Positions 1-10,004 of a stretch of 64,000 bases of DNA are shown in pieces (position 1 is the stretch's first letter; each line of letters opens with the position of its first letter). Location: NCBI RefSeq assembly GCF_900129215.1, contig NZ_FQUQ01000001.1:806001-870000 (forward strand), read 5' to 3'. Below the pieces are notes generated by a model. The model made no database searches and was not told the origin of the DNA. It saw only the letters and a program-made list of their open reading frames with translations. A program made the position numbers and the translations under genes. The DNA is from Pedobacter caeni (GTDB lineage Bacteria > Bacteroidota > Bacteroidia > Sphingobacteriales > Sphingobacteriaceae).

Positions 1-156
1 AAGGGTTTTGCCATCCTGAAAGTAAATGGAAAGATCACCGGGGATGCGGATCAGATTGAGGTAGGCACCGAATTAACCGTAAGACTGGCCAGTTCAGAAA
101 TAAAAACAATTGTAAAATCTAAATCTGCATACGATGAAAACGAATTTAACTTATGA
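1..156 (+). CDS. xseA: Exodeoxyribonuclease VII large subunit, C-terminal end (partial)
   Basis: The first 51 codons of the window form an open frame that enters from the left edge and ends in TGA at 154-156. The peptide has the pattern G(F/Y)AIL..NGK..........G..L.VRL, which is the usual C-terminal end of the XseA subunit of exonuclease VII, the enzyme that trims single-stranded DNA to oligonucleotides. The identification rests largely on the gene that follows: xseB starts inside this frame (23-bp overlap), the standard xseA-xseB arrangement with coupled translation. The catalytic part and the start lie outside the window, so nothing can be said about them. Confidence 0.85.
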   Translation, partial: KGFAILKVNGKITGDADQIEVGTELTVRLASSEIKTIVKSKSAYDENEFNL

Positions 157-337
157 GCTCGCCTATAGGGAACTTGCCGAAATAGCACAGGAAATAGAGA
201 CAGAATCTGTTTCTGTGGATGTTCTTGCAGAAAAGGTGAAAAGAGCATCCGAGCTCATTGAATTCTGTCAGAACAAGTTGCGCGCAACGGAGACAGAAGT
301 AAATAAAATCATTAAGCAAATGGAGAATCAAAAGTAG
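134..337 (+). CDS. xseB: Exodeoxyribonuclease VII small subunit
   Basis: A 67-residue, highly charged, helical protein with the XseB pattern: Tyr/Leu-Glu-rich helix 1 (around residues 7-22, YELAYRELAEIAQEIE), a short turn with Ser-Val-Asp-Val, and helix 2 with the LxEKVKRAxEL motif (residues 31-42). XseB binds several-fold to XseA and forms exonuclease VII, a cytoplasmic repair nuclease acting on single-stranded DNA. Length is normal for the family (about 60-80 residues). The ATG at 134 lies within the end of xseA, so translation is probably coupled. A TPR gene follows after 40 bp and may be in the same transcript. Confidence 0.9.
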   Translation: MKTNLTYELAYRELAEIAQEIETESVSVDVLAEKVKRASELIEFCQNKLRATETEVNKIIKQMENQK

Positions 338-377
338 TATCTTAGTCAGATTCGTAAACCATTAAAGCTTAAACAAT

Positions 378-1298
378 ATGTCTACACAAGGGAATTTTAA
401 TGCCGAACAAGAAGAAGAGTTTTTCAATAAGATTGACCAGGTTTATGATTTAACGGAGGCCTCAGATTTTGATGCTGCAGAACAGTTGTTGTTGCAGATC
501 GATGGTTCCATTTCCGGCCCTAAGGAAAACAGTAGTGTAGGAGGGGTGGTGCTGGACAGCATTTATTCTTTTTATGAACAGACCGGGGCACTGGAAAAAG
601 CATTGCCTTATTTCCTGGAGGAAACAGACTATCTGAAGGAAAAGATGAACCATCAGAAGATCAATTCCACGCGTCATTTTCTAACCACCGGTGCCATTTA
701 TTATGCATTGAAAGAGTTGGATCAGGCAAGGACTTATTTTGGGATTGCCTACGAAAAGGAAGGCGCCCGTATTTTTCAGGATGAGAATTCCGATTACCTG
801 AGAATCGCATTGATGGATGATGCAGAATTTGAAGCTTTTAAAGCGGATTTTGTGCCAAATAAGGACGAGGAACAGCTGGAACTCACAGAAGAGCAACAGG
901 AACTTCTGGACAAGTATTGTGAAGAGGGGAATGAGGAAATGGACAAAGAGAATTTCTCTGCTGCCATTGCTGCCTTTAACAAAGCGCTGGATGTATTACC
1001 TCAGCCCAAAGACGATTGGGAAGCGACTGCATGGATTTCCGCTTCTATTGGTGATGCTTATTTCAGCGAGAAAAAATACAAAGAAGCTTTAGACCATTTG
1101 CACCGTGCGTACCAGATCTACGGATCTGAGGAACCCAATGCATTTGTATTGCTCCGTATGGGCCAAAGTTACCTTGAGCTTAACGAAGAAAAACATGCCA
1201 CAGATTACCTGCACCATGCCTATAAACTGGAAGGGAAGGACTTATTTGAGGATGATAAAAAATACCTTAAATTTTTAAGCTCGAAAGTAAAACTATAA
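378..1298 (+). CDS. Tetratricopeptide repeat protein
   Basis: A 306-residue, acidic, cytoplasmic-looking protein without signal peptide or membrane segment. TPR-like helical pairs can be seen around residues 20-50 (ASDFDAAEQLLLQI), 65-90 (YEQTGALEKALPYFLEE), 100-125 (GAIYYALKELDQARTYFGIAY) and most clearly 185-300 (NFSAAIAAFNKALDVLP; AYFSEKKYKEALDHLHRAYQIYG; ELNEEKHATDYLHHAYKLEG). TPRs are protein-protein interaction scaffolds; the partner is unknown. It follows xseB by 40 bp. Its stop overlaps the convergent cerR stop by 6 bp, so there is no room for a terminator between them. Confidence 0.8.
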   Translation: MSTQGNFNAEQEEEFFNKIDQVYDLTEASDFDAAEQLLLQIDGSISGPKENSSVGGVVLDSIYSFYEQTGALEKALPYFLEETDYLKEKMNHQKINSTRHFLTTGAIYYALKELDQARTYFGIAYEKEGARIFQDENSDYLRIALMDDAEFEAFKADFVPNKDEEQLELTEEQQELLDKYCEEGNEEMDKENFSAAIAAFNKALDVLPQPKDDWEATAWISASIGDAYFSEKKYKEALDHLHRAYQIYGSEEPNAFVLLRMGQSYLELNEEKHATDYLHHAYKLEGKDLFEDDKKYLKFLSSKVKL

Positions 1299-2279
1299 CC
1301 AGTTATTGCTTTTATACCAGCTAACGGTTTCGTTTAATCCTTTTTCAAGGTCGAATTCCGGTTCATAGCCCAGGTCTGCTTTTACATGGCCGATATTACA
1401 TGCCCAGTTAATGGCGGTAAGCTCGGCCATTTTTTCTTTATTCAGGGCAGGAGTATTCCTGCTTTTTGCATAAAAGATGTCCATTAATGCGGCCAAGGCG
1501 CCTACAACAGGAACAGGAAGGTGGAACTTCAGTGTCTTTTTATTCAATGCCTTTTTTACTCCATTTGCCAAGGCATAACGGTCGTAAATGTTTCCATCGG
1601 AAACATTGTACTGTTTGGCAACCAATTCAGAGAAAAGCGCTTTTACAATGATTCCTGCAAGATCAGTTACATATACAAAGCTCAGTTTTTGCTTAAAACT
1701 CCCGATATGAGGTTCCAATCCTTTATTGATACTGTTGAACAGGATAAAAAGATCTTTTTCTCTGGGACCGTATACTGCCGTAGGCCGGATGGTGATGAGC
1801 GGAAGCCCTTTGATTTCTGCGAGGTATTGTTCTGCCAGCAATTTACTTGCGCCATAATTGGTCACCGGATGTCCCGGGGTATGGTCCTGAATTTCGGCAG
1901 AGAGGTCACTAAGCGGGCCTAAAGCAGCAAGACTGCTTACAAAAATAAATTTATGCAGATCGATGGCAGCAGTACTGGCTGCCATTGCCAGATTCCTGGA
2001 ATAGTCAGCATTAACCTTATTATAGGCTTCTTTGGTTTTTGCTTTGGTGATTCCCGCGGCATGGATGATGTAATGGTATTGCTTTTCTTCCAGCGCAGTT
2101 TTAAGGCTCTCTACGGAACTGTAATCCAGATGAACGTAATGGATATCGAAATCTTTCAGATGCTCCTTATCCGTGTCCGGACGAACCGCAGCATACACTT
2201 CTAATCCTGCAGCTAGTGCTTTATTGATCAAATGATAACCAACAAAGCCTGTTGCTCCGGTAATCAGTACCTTTTTCAT
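1293..2279 (-). CDS. cerR: NAD(P)-dependent extended SDR, probable (oxidised) ceramide reductase CerR
   Basis: A 328-residue extended short-chain dehydrogenase. The N-terminal Rossmann glycine motif GATGFVG is at residues 8-14, serines of the SS motif at 115-116, and the catalytic YxxxK at Tyr142/Lys146 (YGASK); RPTAVYGPRE follows as in NAD-dependent epimerases. By fold alone it could be a 3-beta-hydroxysteroid dehydrogenase-like or sugar epimerase. I call it CerR because it is third in a minus-strand set behind serine palmitoyltransferase and a GNAT protein, the trio shown to make ceramide in Caulobacter, where CerR reduces the 3-keto group after N-acylation. It is 80 bp downstream of the GNAT gene, with a strong hairpin in the gap. 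The exact substrate is inferred. Confidence 0.7.
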   Translation of the reverse strand: MKKVLITGATGFVGYHLINKALAAGLEVYAAVRPDTDKEHLKDFDIHYVHLDYSSVESLKTALEEKQYHYIIHAAGITKAKTKEAYNKVNADYSRNLAMAASTAAIDLHKFIFVSSLAALGPLSDLSAEIQDHTPGHPVTNYGASKLLAEQYLAEIKGLPLITIRPTAVYGPREKDLFILFNSINKGLEPHIGSFKQKLSFVYVTDLAGIIVKALFSELVAKQYNVSDGNIYDRYALANGVKKALNKKTLKFHLPVPVVGALAALMDIFYAKSRNTPALNKEKMAELTAINWACNIGHVKADLGYEPEFDLEKGLNETVSWYKSNNWL

Positions 2280-2320
2280 CCTAACTCTTTTTTGTGGTAT
2301 GTATTAAATGAAGATCAGAT

Positions 2321-2355
2321 TTTGCACAGGCATGGATGTGACATGCCCGTGCAAA
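2321..2355 (-). other. Intercistronic stem-loop between bcerS and cerR
   Basis: Arms 2321-2334 and 2342-2355 pair over 14 positions with one mismatch around a 7-nt loop. Neither strand carries a T-run after the stem, so it does not look like a normal terminator. It starts just after the bcerS stop and could be a processing site, 3'-end protector or attenuator that sets the cerR level below the first two genes. Confidence 0.55.
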
Positions 2356-2359
2356 TTGA

Positions 2360-5106
<2,747 letters not shown>

Positions 5107-5114
5107 TATTTTTG
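5107..5114 (+). promoter_or_regulatory. TATTTTTG (-7 element) for the gene at 5129
   Basis: An exact match to the Bacteroidota TAnnTTTG element, ending 14 nt before the ATG at 5129. It lies inside the longer open frame that begins at 5072, so the upstream in-frame ATG cannot be the normal start. No clear TTG is seen at the -33 distance. Confidence 0.6.
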
Positions 5115-5128
5115 AAAAAAAAGATTAC

Positions 5129-5473
5129 ATGAGTACGATTAATGTTATACCAACGTTTGAGAATTTTACAGAATTTTATCAAAAAGCCGTTGAGCCACTA
5201 AAAAAAGAGAATAACGCTTATATAAGATTAGATGGAAAGCTAAAAGGAGGAACAAGGAATATTTTTGCCTACTTCTGGTATAAAGATAAAAAATGGGCGA
5301 TAGCCGCGGATACCTTTATTGACCGCCTGAAGATCGCTTTTGAAGCTGCTCAAAAAACAGAAGAACCATTTGTGATCAAAGCGACAAGAGACAACAAAGG
5401 CGAATCTTTGTCGATCAAAGGACAGCCGATCAGAAATCACAAATTTAATGTTTACAAAACAGCAACGCGTTAA
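5129..5473 (+). CDS. Small conserved-looking protein of unknown function
   Basis: A 114-residue soluble protein that I do not recognise. It begins MSTINVIPTFENF, then has a basic, aromatic centre (YIRLDGKLKGG, FAYFWYKDKKW) and a basic C-terminus ending NVYKTATR. No signal peptide or membrane segment is visible. The start was set at 5129 rather than the in-frame ATG at 5072 because a TAnnTTTG promoter element falls at 5107-5114 and because the extra 19 residues lack any pattern. It is a single-gene unit closed by a bidirectional terminator shared with the convergent gene at 5550-6173. Confidence 0.75.
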   Translation: MSTINVIPTFENFTEFYQKAVEPLKKENNAYIRLDGKLKGGTRNIFAYFWYKDKKWAIAADTFIDRLKIAFEAAQKTEEPFVIKATRDNKGESLSIKGQPIRNHKFNVYKTATR

Positions 5474-5490
5474 GCAATTTGTAAACCCAT

Positions 5491-5532
5491 AAAAAAGGCG
5501 ATGAGATTTAAAACCTCATCGCCTTTTTTTTT
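5491..5532. terminator. Bidirectional terminator
   Basis: Stem GGCGATGAG/CTCATCGCC flanked by A-run on the left and T-run on the right, between two convergent genes (ends at 5473 and 5550). It works as an intrinsic terminator on both strands. Confidence 0.9.
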
Positions 5533-5549
5533 ATTAGAAAGAGTCAGGA

Positions 5550-6173
5550 TTAACCTTCTCTTTTTACATAGGTTTTGTTTCCGTTTTTATTGATGTAGTA
5601 TTTTCCACCACGCGGACCGGTCAGGATTTCTTCACCATTTGGTCCTTTCAGGCTTCTGTCTACTGTAGGTTTATAATCTTTTGGAGTTACCGTTGAACCC
5701 GCTTTGGTTTCTTTTACTACGGGAGCCGCTTTTTCTTTGCTTGCCGAGTAACGTTTATCAGGAGTACCGTCTTTTTTAAGACCCGGAGTAGCGCTTGCCT
5801 TTACTTCTTTTACTGCTTCATCCTTTTTAGCAACAGCTTTTGTGGCTGCTTTTTTCGGTGCTTCAGCAGCGGCGTCTTTGCTTGCATAACGTTTGTCGGG
5901 AGTACCATCTTTTTTAAGCTTTACCCCTGAAGCAGCCGCTTTATCAGCCTCTTTTTTTGCTGCCGTTGCTTCTTTCTTCGCTGCAGCTTTTGTAGCTGCC
6001 GCTTCTTTTTTAGCATCTGCTGTTGCCTTTTTCGCGTCTGCTGCAGCTTTAGTGGTTTCTTTTTTTGCCTTTTGTTTTTGTGTCGCAACAGCCTGGGCAG
6101 GTTGTGCAGTTTGTGCCATACTTAAACTTACACAGAAGCTTAAAATGGTCAATAATGAAAGTAGTTTTTTCAT
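5550..6173 (-). CDS. Secreted Lys/Ala-rich protein with C-terminal PBCV-type basic adaptor domain
   Basis: A 207-residue protein with a clear signal peptide (cleavage after SMA, about residue 20). Residues about 25-85 are almost only K, A, E, T and D in heptad-like order, a long helix or coiled coil. Two copies of a LKKDGTPDKRY motif follow (about 91-101 and 136-146). The C-terminus, GPRGGKYYINKNGNKTYV (about 186-203), fits the small basic adaptor domain first noted in chlorovirus PBCV proteins (Pfam PBCV_basic_adap). I know no proven function; the basic charge suggests binding to an acidic polymer such as nucleic acid or surface glycan. Monocistronic; convergent with the gene at 5129. Confidence 0.75.
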   Translation of the reverse strand: MKKLLSLLTILSFCVSLSMAQTAQPAQAVATQKQKAKKETTKAAADAKKATADAKKEAAATKAAAKKEATAAKKEADKAAASGVKLKKDGTPDKRYASKDAAAEAPKKAATKAVAKKDEAVKEVKASATPGLKKDGTPDKRYSASKEKAAPVVKETKAGSTVTPKDYKPTVDRSLKGPNGEEILTGPRGGKYYINKNGNKTYVKREG

Positions 6174-6463
6174 GGTTTTCTTTTTTGGAGTGCTGTTTTA
6201 TAAATTATAATAATCTATTTATCTGTTGGCTTTACAAACATTAAACCAATTTAACATATTGCCGTGAAATTTCTACCAAAAAAGTAGAATATTTTGCAGT
6301 AATTTTCTTAGTGTCAGCAAGCTAGTCCATTGATAATTTGCCGGTATCTGGAAATCGGGGCATATATTTCCCCTTTACGGCTTGGTTATTTGAGGAGAAA
6401 ATTCCCTACCTTGTTATAGATTTAGCATTTTAAAACCTTTTACTTTCCTAAAAATCTTATACT
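6174..6463. other. Divergent intergenic region, 290 bp
   Basis: It holds the promoters of the Lys/Ala-rich protein (minus) and the dienelactone hydrolase (plus). The plus-strand text CAAACATT near 6235 is one base off an exact minus-strand TAnnTTTG element. I see no RNA gene or repeat. Confidence 0.4.
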
Positions 6464-7315
6464 ATGGATCAGCGAATTATCAACCTTTATGATGAATATA
6501 CCCACAGTGGCATCAGCAGAAAAGATTTTATAAAAAAACTCGCCATTCTTACCGGAAGTACTGCCGTGGCCTTAACTGTTTTGCCCTTACTGGAAAACAA
6601 TTATGCATCAGCAGCGGAGATTGACGATCAGGACCTCATCGTTGAAAACATCACTTATGCCGGACAGGAAGGGGAGATGAAAGCTGTTCTGGCAAAACCA
6701 AAGGGAAAAACACCTCTGGGGGCCGTATTGGTCATTCATGAGAATCGTGGACTGAATCCACATACTGTTGCTGTGACCAAAAGAGTAGCTTCCGCAGGAT
6801 TTCTAGCCTTAGGAGTAGATGCACTGTCTCCTTTTGGAGGCACTCCGCAGGATGAAGACAAAGCCAGGGAGCTGATCGGACAACTCGACCCGGAGAAAAA
6901 TCTTCAAAACTATCTTAAAGGACTGGAATATTTAAGAAAACATAAGGATGGAAACGGGAAGGTGGGTTGTGTGGGTTTTTGCTGGGGAGGAGGGATGTCC
7001 AACAAACTGGCTGTAAATGATCCAAATCTTCTGGCTGCTGTGGCTTATTATGGTGCACAGGCAAAAACGGAAGAGGTAAGCAAGATCAAGGCAACTGTTT
7101 TATTGCATTATGCCGGACTTGATGAAAGAATTAATGCAGGGATCCCTGCTTACGAAGCAGCCTTAAAGCTTCATCATATTCCTTATCAGCTGTACATCTA
7201 TGAAGGGGTAAACCATGCTTTCAACAACGATACTGCTCCGACAAGGTATAATGAAGCTGCAGCAAAACTAGCCTGGGGAAGAACCATCGATTTGTTTAAA
7301 TCTAAGCTGTCCTAA
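6464..7315 (+). CDS. Exported dienelactone hydrolase family protein
   Basis: A 283-residue alpha/beta hydrolase of the DLH family. The catalytic triad is visible: Cys173 in GFCWGG, Asp220 in YAGLDERI and His251 in VNHAF. A basic N-terminal stretch (SRKDFIKK, residues 18-25) before a hydrophobic segment ending in ASA-AEI (about 49-52) looks like a Tat-type or related signal, so it probably acts in the periplasm. Family members cleave lactones or small esters; the substrate here is unknown because no catabolic genes are adjacent. The 3' end overlaps the convergent kinase gene by 14 bp. Confidence 0.85.
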   Translation: MDQRIINLYDEYTHSGISRKDFIKKLAILTGSTAVALTVLPLLENNYASAAEIDDQDLIVENITYAGQEGEMKAVLAKPKGKTPLGAVLVIHENRGLNPHTVAVTKRVASAGFLALGVDALSPFGGTPQDEDKARELIGQLDPEKNLQNYLKGLEYLRKHKDGNGKVGCVGFCWGGGMSNKLAVNDPNLLAAVAYYGAQAKTEEVSKIKATVLLHYAGLDERINAGIPAYEAALKLHHIPYQLYIYEGVNHAFNNDTAPTRYNEAAAKLAWGRTIDLFKSKLS

Positions 7316-9203
7316 GCGGAATTTCAATGACCACAATCGTTCCATGCTCGGGTTTTCTGCGGATTTCCATTTGTCCCTTGAAATAAGCAATTTTTGAGCG
7401 GATGCTTTCCAGGCCGATTCCATCAGAGTTGCCGGATAAACTGAGGTCTATCCCTTTGCCATTGTCTTCTACGATGATACTTACCTGGTCATTGTGCTCA
7501 ATGATTTCCAGGTAGGCATTGCTTGCACAGGCATGTTTGATGATGTTGTTGAGCAATTCCTGAATGATCCTGTAGATGTCGTTTAAGAAAGGAATAGGGT
7601 AATTCCCCGAAGACTCGAATCCGATAATCGCATATTCCAATGCTGTTTTTTCGGATAGGTTGATCTGGTAAACGAGATCTGTAATTGCTTTATTCAAGCC
7701 ATATTTCTGAATTGCCCATGGGCTCAGTGTATGACCTAAAGTACGGATAGACAGGGCGACTTCCCTGAGTACTTCTTCTGTTTTCTCCAGTTTTTCTTTT
7801 GCACTTTCCTTTAAATATCCTTCCCCTGTTAATACGGAAGAGACCTGCCAGGTGGCAATGGAGAGCATGGCACCTACATCATCGTGCAGCTGATCAGATA
7901 TCTTTCTTCGTTCATTTTCCTGGGTATCAATGATACTGGCTGTTATTTCCTGTTGTTTGGCATTTACTGCAAGTAACAGCTGCTCGCGATCCAGACGATA
8001 GTTGTTAAAACGATGCGCAAGACCAAAAGTTAAAATCAGCGCCTCCATGATCAGGCCAGTCTGTAAGCCAAATGCGGATAAGTAGGAGTTGCTCACTTCC
8101 TTCGACCCTGCATGAATAAATACCTCTGCCAGTCCAAAGAAAATCAAGGGAGAGATAGAAATCAGGTAAAACCAGGCCTGTTTGTTTCCTTCTCTTATTT
8201 TTATGGTTACGCTTGTCAGAACCGCAATACAGGTGCAGGCACTAAGCAGTAACATGGCAATGAGCATGATATAGGCGAATCCGTAATAATTCTCCGGACT
8301 TATAGGAACGAGAAACAATAAGGTCAGAACGATAAAACTCAACTTTAACAGCTGAATAGGTTTGTAAACCCTGCTCGCTTTTGTTTGTCCGATGAAAGAC
8401 TGCATAAAATGAAGCAATGCAAAGTTCATCAGGCAGTTAAATACAGGTCGCGAGCGACTCGCAAAATAAACGGAATCCGGCCAGAGAAACTGATATCCAT
8501 AACCTTTATCTGCAACGATCCATAAACACATCACCAGGACATATACTATATAATACAGGTATAAACGGTCTTTTACAGTGATGAACAGAAAAAGGCTAAA
8601 AAACATCAGCACCATTACCGAACCGGAAAGAATGCCATTAATAAGGTTATAACTTGCCTGTTTGGCGTAGAAATCAGCCCGGTTTAATATTTCTGTGCTG
8701 ATCTGGAGCGACTCGTTGTGTTTATCAACACGAACCAGGTACAGGCTGTTGCGGGAAGCGGTTGCAGCCACATGAATTTGTTGCGGAACTAAAGGGAAAA
8801 CGAATAGCCGGCAACGGATGGGCCTCTGACTAAATTTAAAATGATCGCCAGTTTCATATTTAAAAACCGGCTTGCCGGAAACCAGGTCATAAAAGCTGAC
8901 TCTGTTCAGGTGCGCATCCCCAAGCACAAAAAAGAGGCTGTCCGGATTAGCAGGAATATCGAGCATCAGCCAAAACACAGACTTGGAAAAGCCTGCATTG
9001 TATTTATACCCCTTTAATTCTTTGAAACTGCCCGAAACGTATTTCTGATAAGCCTGTTCCGGCTGAAGGCTGATGTCGCGGTCTTCCAGCATAAAAATAG
9101 ATCCTCTTTTAGGAGGATTTACTTTAGAAGGATGGGAATAAGCGATTTTTACGCTTAAAAAAAGCAAAATAAGCAGCACGAGAGCGCGAAATTTCATAGG
9201 CAT
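7302..9203 (-). CDS. 7TM-DISM sensor histidine kinase (HisKA_3 type), orphan
   Basis: A 633-residue membrane sensor. Order: signal peptide (1-23), periplasmic 7TMR-DISMED2-like domain (about 40-170), seven membrane helices (about 185-395), a coiled-coil linker, HisKA_3 dimerisation domain with the phospho-accepting His440 in RKISDQLHDDVGA, then HATPase_c with the N box (IIQELLNNIIKHA) and the G boxes (DNGKGID, DGIGLESI). Such kinases usually pair with a NarL/LuxR-type response regulator; none is adjacent, so it is an orphan in this window. DISMED2 domains resemble carbohydrate-binding modules, so a glycan or cell-wall signal is plausible but not shown. Confidence 0.9.
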   Translation of the reverse strand: MPMKFRALVLLILLFLSVKIAYSHPSKVNPPKRGSIFMLEDRDISLQPEQAYQKYVSGSFKELKGYKYNAGFSKSVFWLMLDIPANPDSLFFVLGDAHLNRVSFYDLVSGKPVFKYETGDHFKFSQRPIRCRLFVFPLVPQQIHVAATASRNSLYLVRVDKHNESLQISTEILNRADFYAKQASYNLINGILSGSVMVLMFFSLFLFITVKDRLYLYYIVYVLVMCLWIVADKGYGYQFLWPDSVYFASRSRPVFNCLMNFALLHFMQSFIGQTKASRVYKPIQLLKLSFIVLTLLFLVPISPENYYGFAYIMLIAMLLLSACTCIAVLTSVTIKIREGNKQAWFYLISISPLIFFGLAEVFIHAGSKEVSNSYLSAFGLQTGLIMEALILTFGLAHRFNNYRLDREQLLLAVNAKQQEITASIIDTQENERRKISDQLHDDVGAMLSIATWQVSSVLTGEGYLKESAKEKLEKTEEVLREVALSIRTLGHTLSPWAIQKYGLNKAITDLVYQINLSEKTALEYAIIGFESSGNYPIPFLNDIYRIIQELLNNIIKHACASNAYLEIIEHNDQVSIIVEDNGKGIDLSLSGNSDGIGLESIRSKIAYFKGQMEIRRKPEHGTIVVIEIPLRTA

Positions 9204-9533
9204 TTTTTGAAATCAGCAAGAATTTATGAGTAAGATTAACTAAAGAATTTAACATTTAAAAGAAGTATTCCGTATTTAAATCCTTTAAACCACAAAACAC
9301 TTTCCCCTCAGATGCTGCTGTGTAACGAAACGCTTGGGTCCACATAATGAGTAAGTTGAGAAAAAGGAACAAGCATTTATAGGCGGGGGAGGAAAAGAAA
9401 AGAATGAATTAAAATCAGGGTTATATTTCTGGTTGATTATTTTTCTGAAAAAAAATATCCTAACTAAAACAAAAAACAGCTTTGGCTTGTTTGAATAATA
9501 AATTGATAATTATACTTATAACTGACACTAGCA
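9204..9533. other. Divergent intergenic region before the RRM gene
   Basis: About 380 bp in all, AT-rich with a purine-rich patch (about 9375-9420). Apart from the RRM gene promoter at its right end I find no open frame, RNA gene or strong hairpin. A long untranslated leader is not needed, because the promoter sits close to the gene. Confidence 0.4.
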
Positions 9534-9564
9534 TTGGAATTTAAGCTAAAAATGCTTAACTTTG
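9534..9564 (+). promoter_or_regulatory. Promoter of the RRM gene (TTG-N20-TAACTTTG)
   Basis: TTG at 9534-9536 and the exact -7 element TAACTTTG at 9557-9564 are 20 nt apart, the best full match to the Bacteroidota housekeeping promoter in this window. The ATG is 19 nt further on. Confidence 0.75.
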
Positions 9565-9583
9565 TGCAAATTTTTAAACATTA

Positions 9584-9892
9584 ATGAAGATATTTATTAC
9601 AGGCCTTCCGTTAGAAGTAGGGGAAGATGAATTAACAGCCGTATTTGGTGATTTCGGTCAAGTAAAATCACTTAGGATTATCAAAGATCGCGAGACTGGT
9701 CAAAGTCGTGGGTTTGGTTTTGTGGAAATGCCGGTAGAAGAAGAGGCAAAAGAAGCGATCAAACGTATGAACGGTGGCGATTATAACGGTAATCGAATTA
9801 AAGTTGCTGAAGCTCAAGAGAAACCAGGTACTGGTGGCGCTGGAGGCGGTGGCGGCTTTAAACGCAACAACCGTACAGAGAAAAGCTATTAA
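9584..9892 (+). CDS. RNA-binding protein with one RRM domain and Gly-rich tail
   Basis: A 102-residue protein made of one RNA recognition motif (residues 1-78) and a short Gly/Asn/Arg tail. RNP2 is IFITGL (3-8) and RNP1 is RGFGFVEM (about 42-49), with the aromatic residues needed to stack on RNA bases. Bacteroidota and Cyanobacteria carry such small RRM proteins; in Bacteroidota they act as global RNA-binding regulators in a phylum largely without Hfq. It has its own strong promoter and its stop codon lies inside a perfect palindrome that looks like the stem of a terminator. Confidence 0.93.
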   Translation: MKIFITGLPLEVGEDELTAVFGDFGQVKSLRIIKDRETGQSRGFGFVEMPVEEEAKEAIKRMNGGDYNGNRIKVAEAQEKPGTGGAGGGGGFKRNNRTEKSY

Positions 9893-9903
9893 TAGCTTTT
9901 TTC
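9881..9903 (+). terminator. Terminator-like palindrome overlapping the RRM gene stop codon
   Basis: AAAAGCTATTAATAGCTTTT (9881-9900) is a perfect 20-bp palindrome followed by more T. The stop codon TAA is 9890-9892, at its centre, so the last codons form half of the stem. Confidence 0.6.
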
Positions 9904-9948
9904 TTATTACAGTTTAAGATTCTATTCTTATAGATCAATCCATATAGG

Positions 9949-9986
9949 GCAGCAAATATGACTTATATCGTATTTGCTGCTTTTTT
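9949..9986 (+). terminator. Intrinsic terminator downstream of the RRM gene
   Basis: A 10-bp perfect stem (GCAGCAAATA/TATTTGCTGC, 9949-9958 with 9971-9980) followed by six T. It is the second of two hairpins after the RRM gene. Confidence 0.85.
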
Positions 9987-10004
9987 ATCTGGATAATTAG
10001 CTGG

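Noticed and set aside
1521..1922. A 133-codon frame opposite cerR
   Set aside because: No motif, no promoter; cerR on the other strand is a complete SDR.
5893..6210. A 105-codon frame rich in Ala, Ser and Phe, opposite the Lys/Ala-rich protein
   Set aside because: It is the reverse complement of Lys/Ala/Glu codons; the low-complexity hydrophobic product is an artefact of that repeat.
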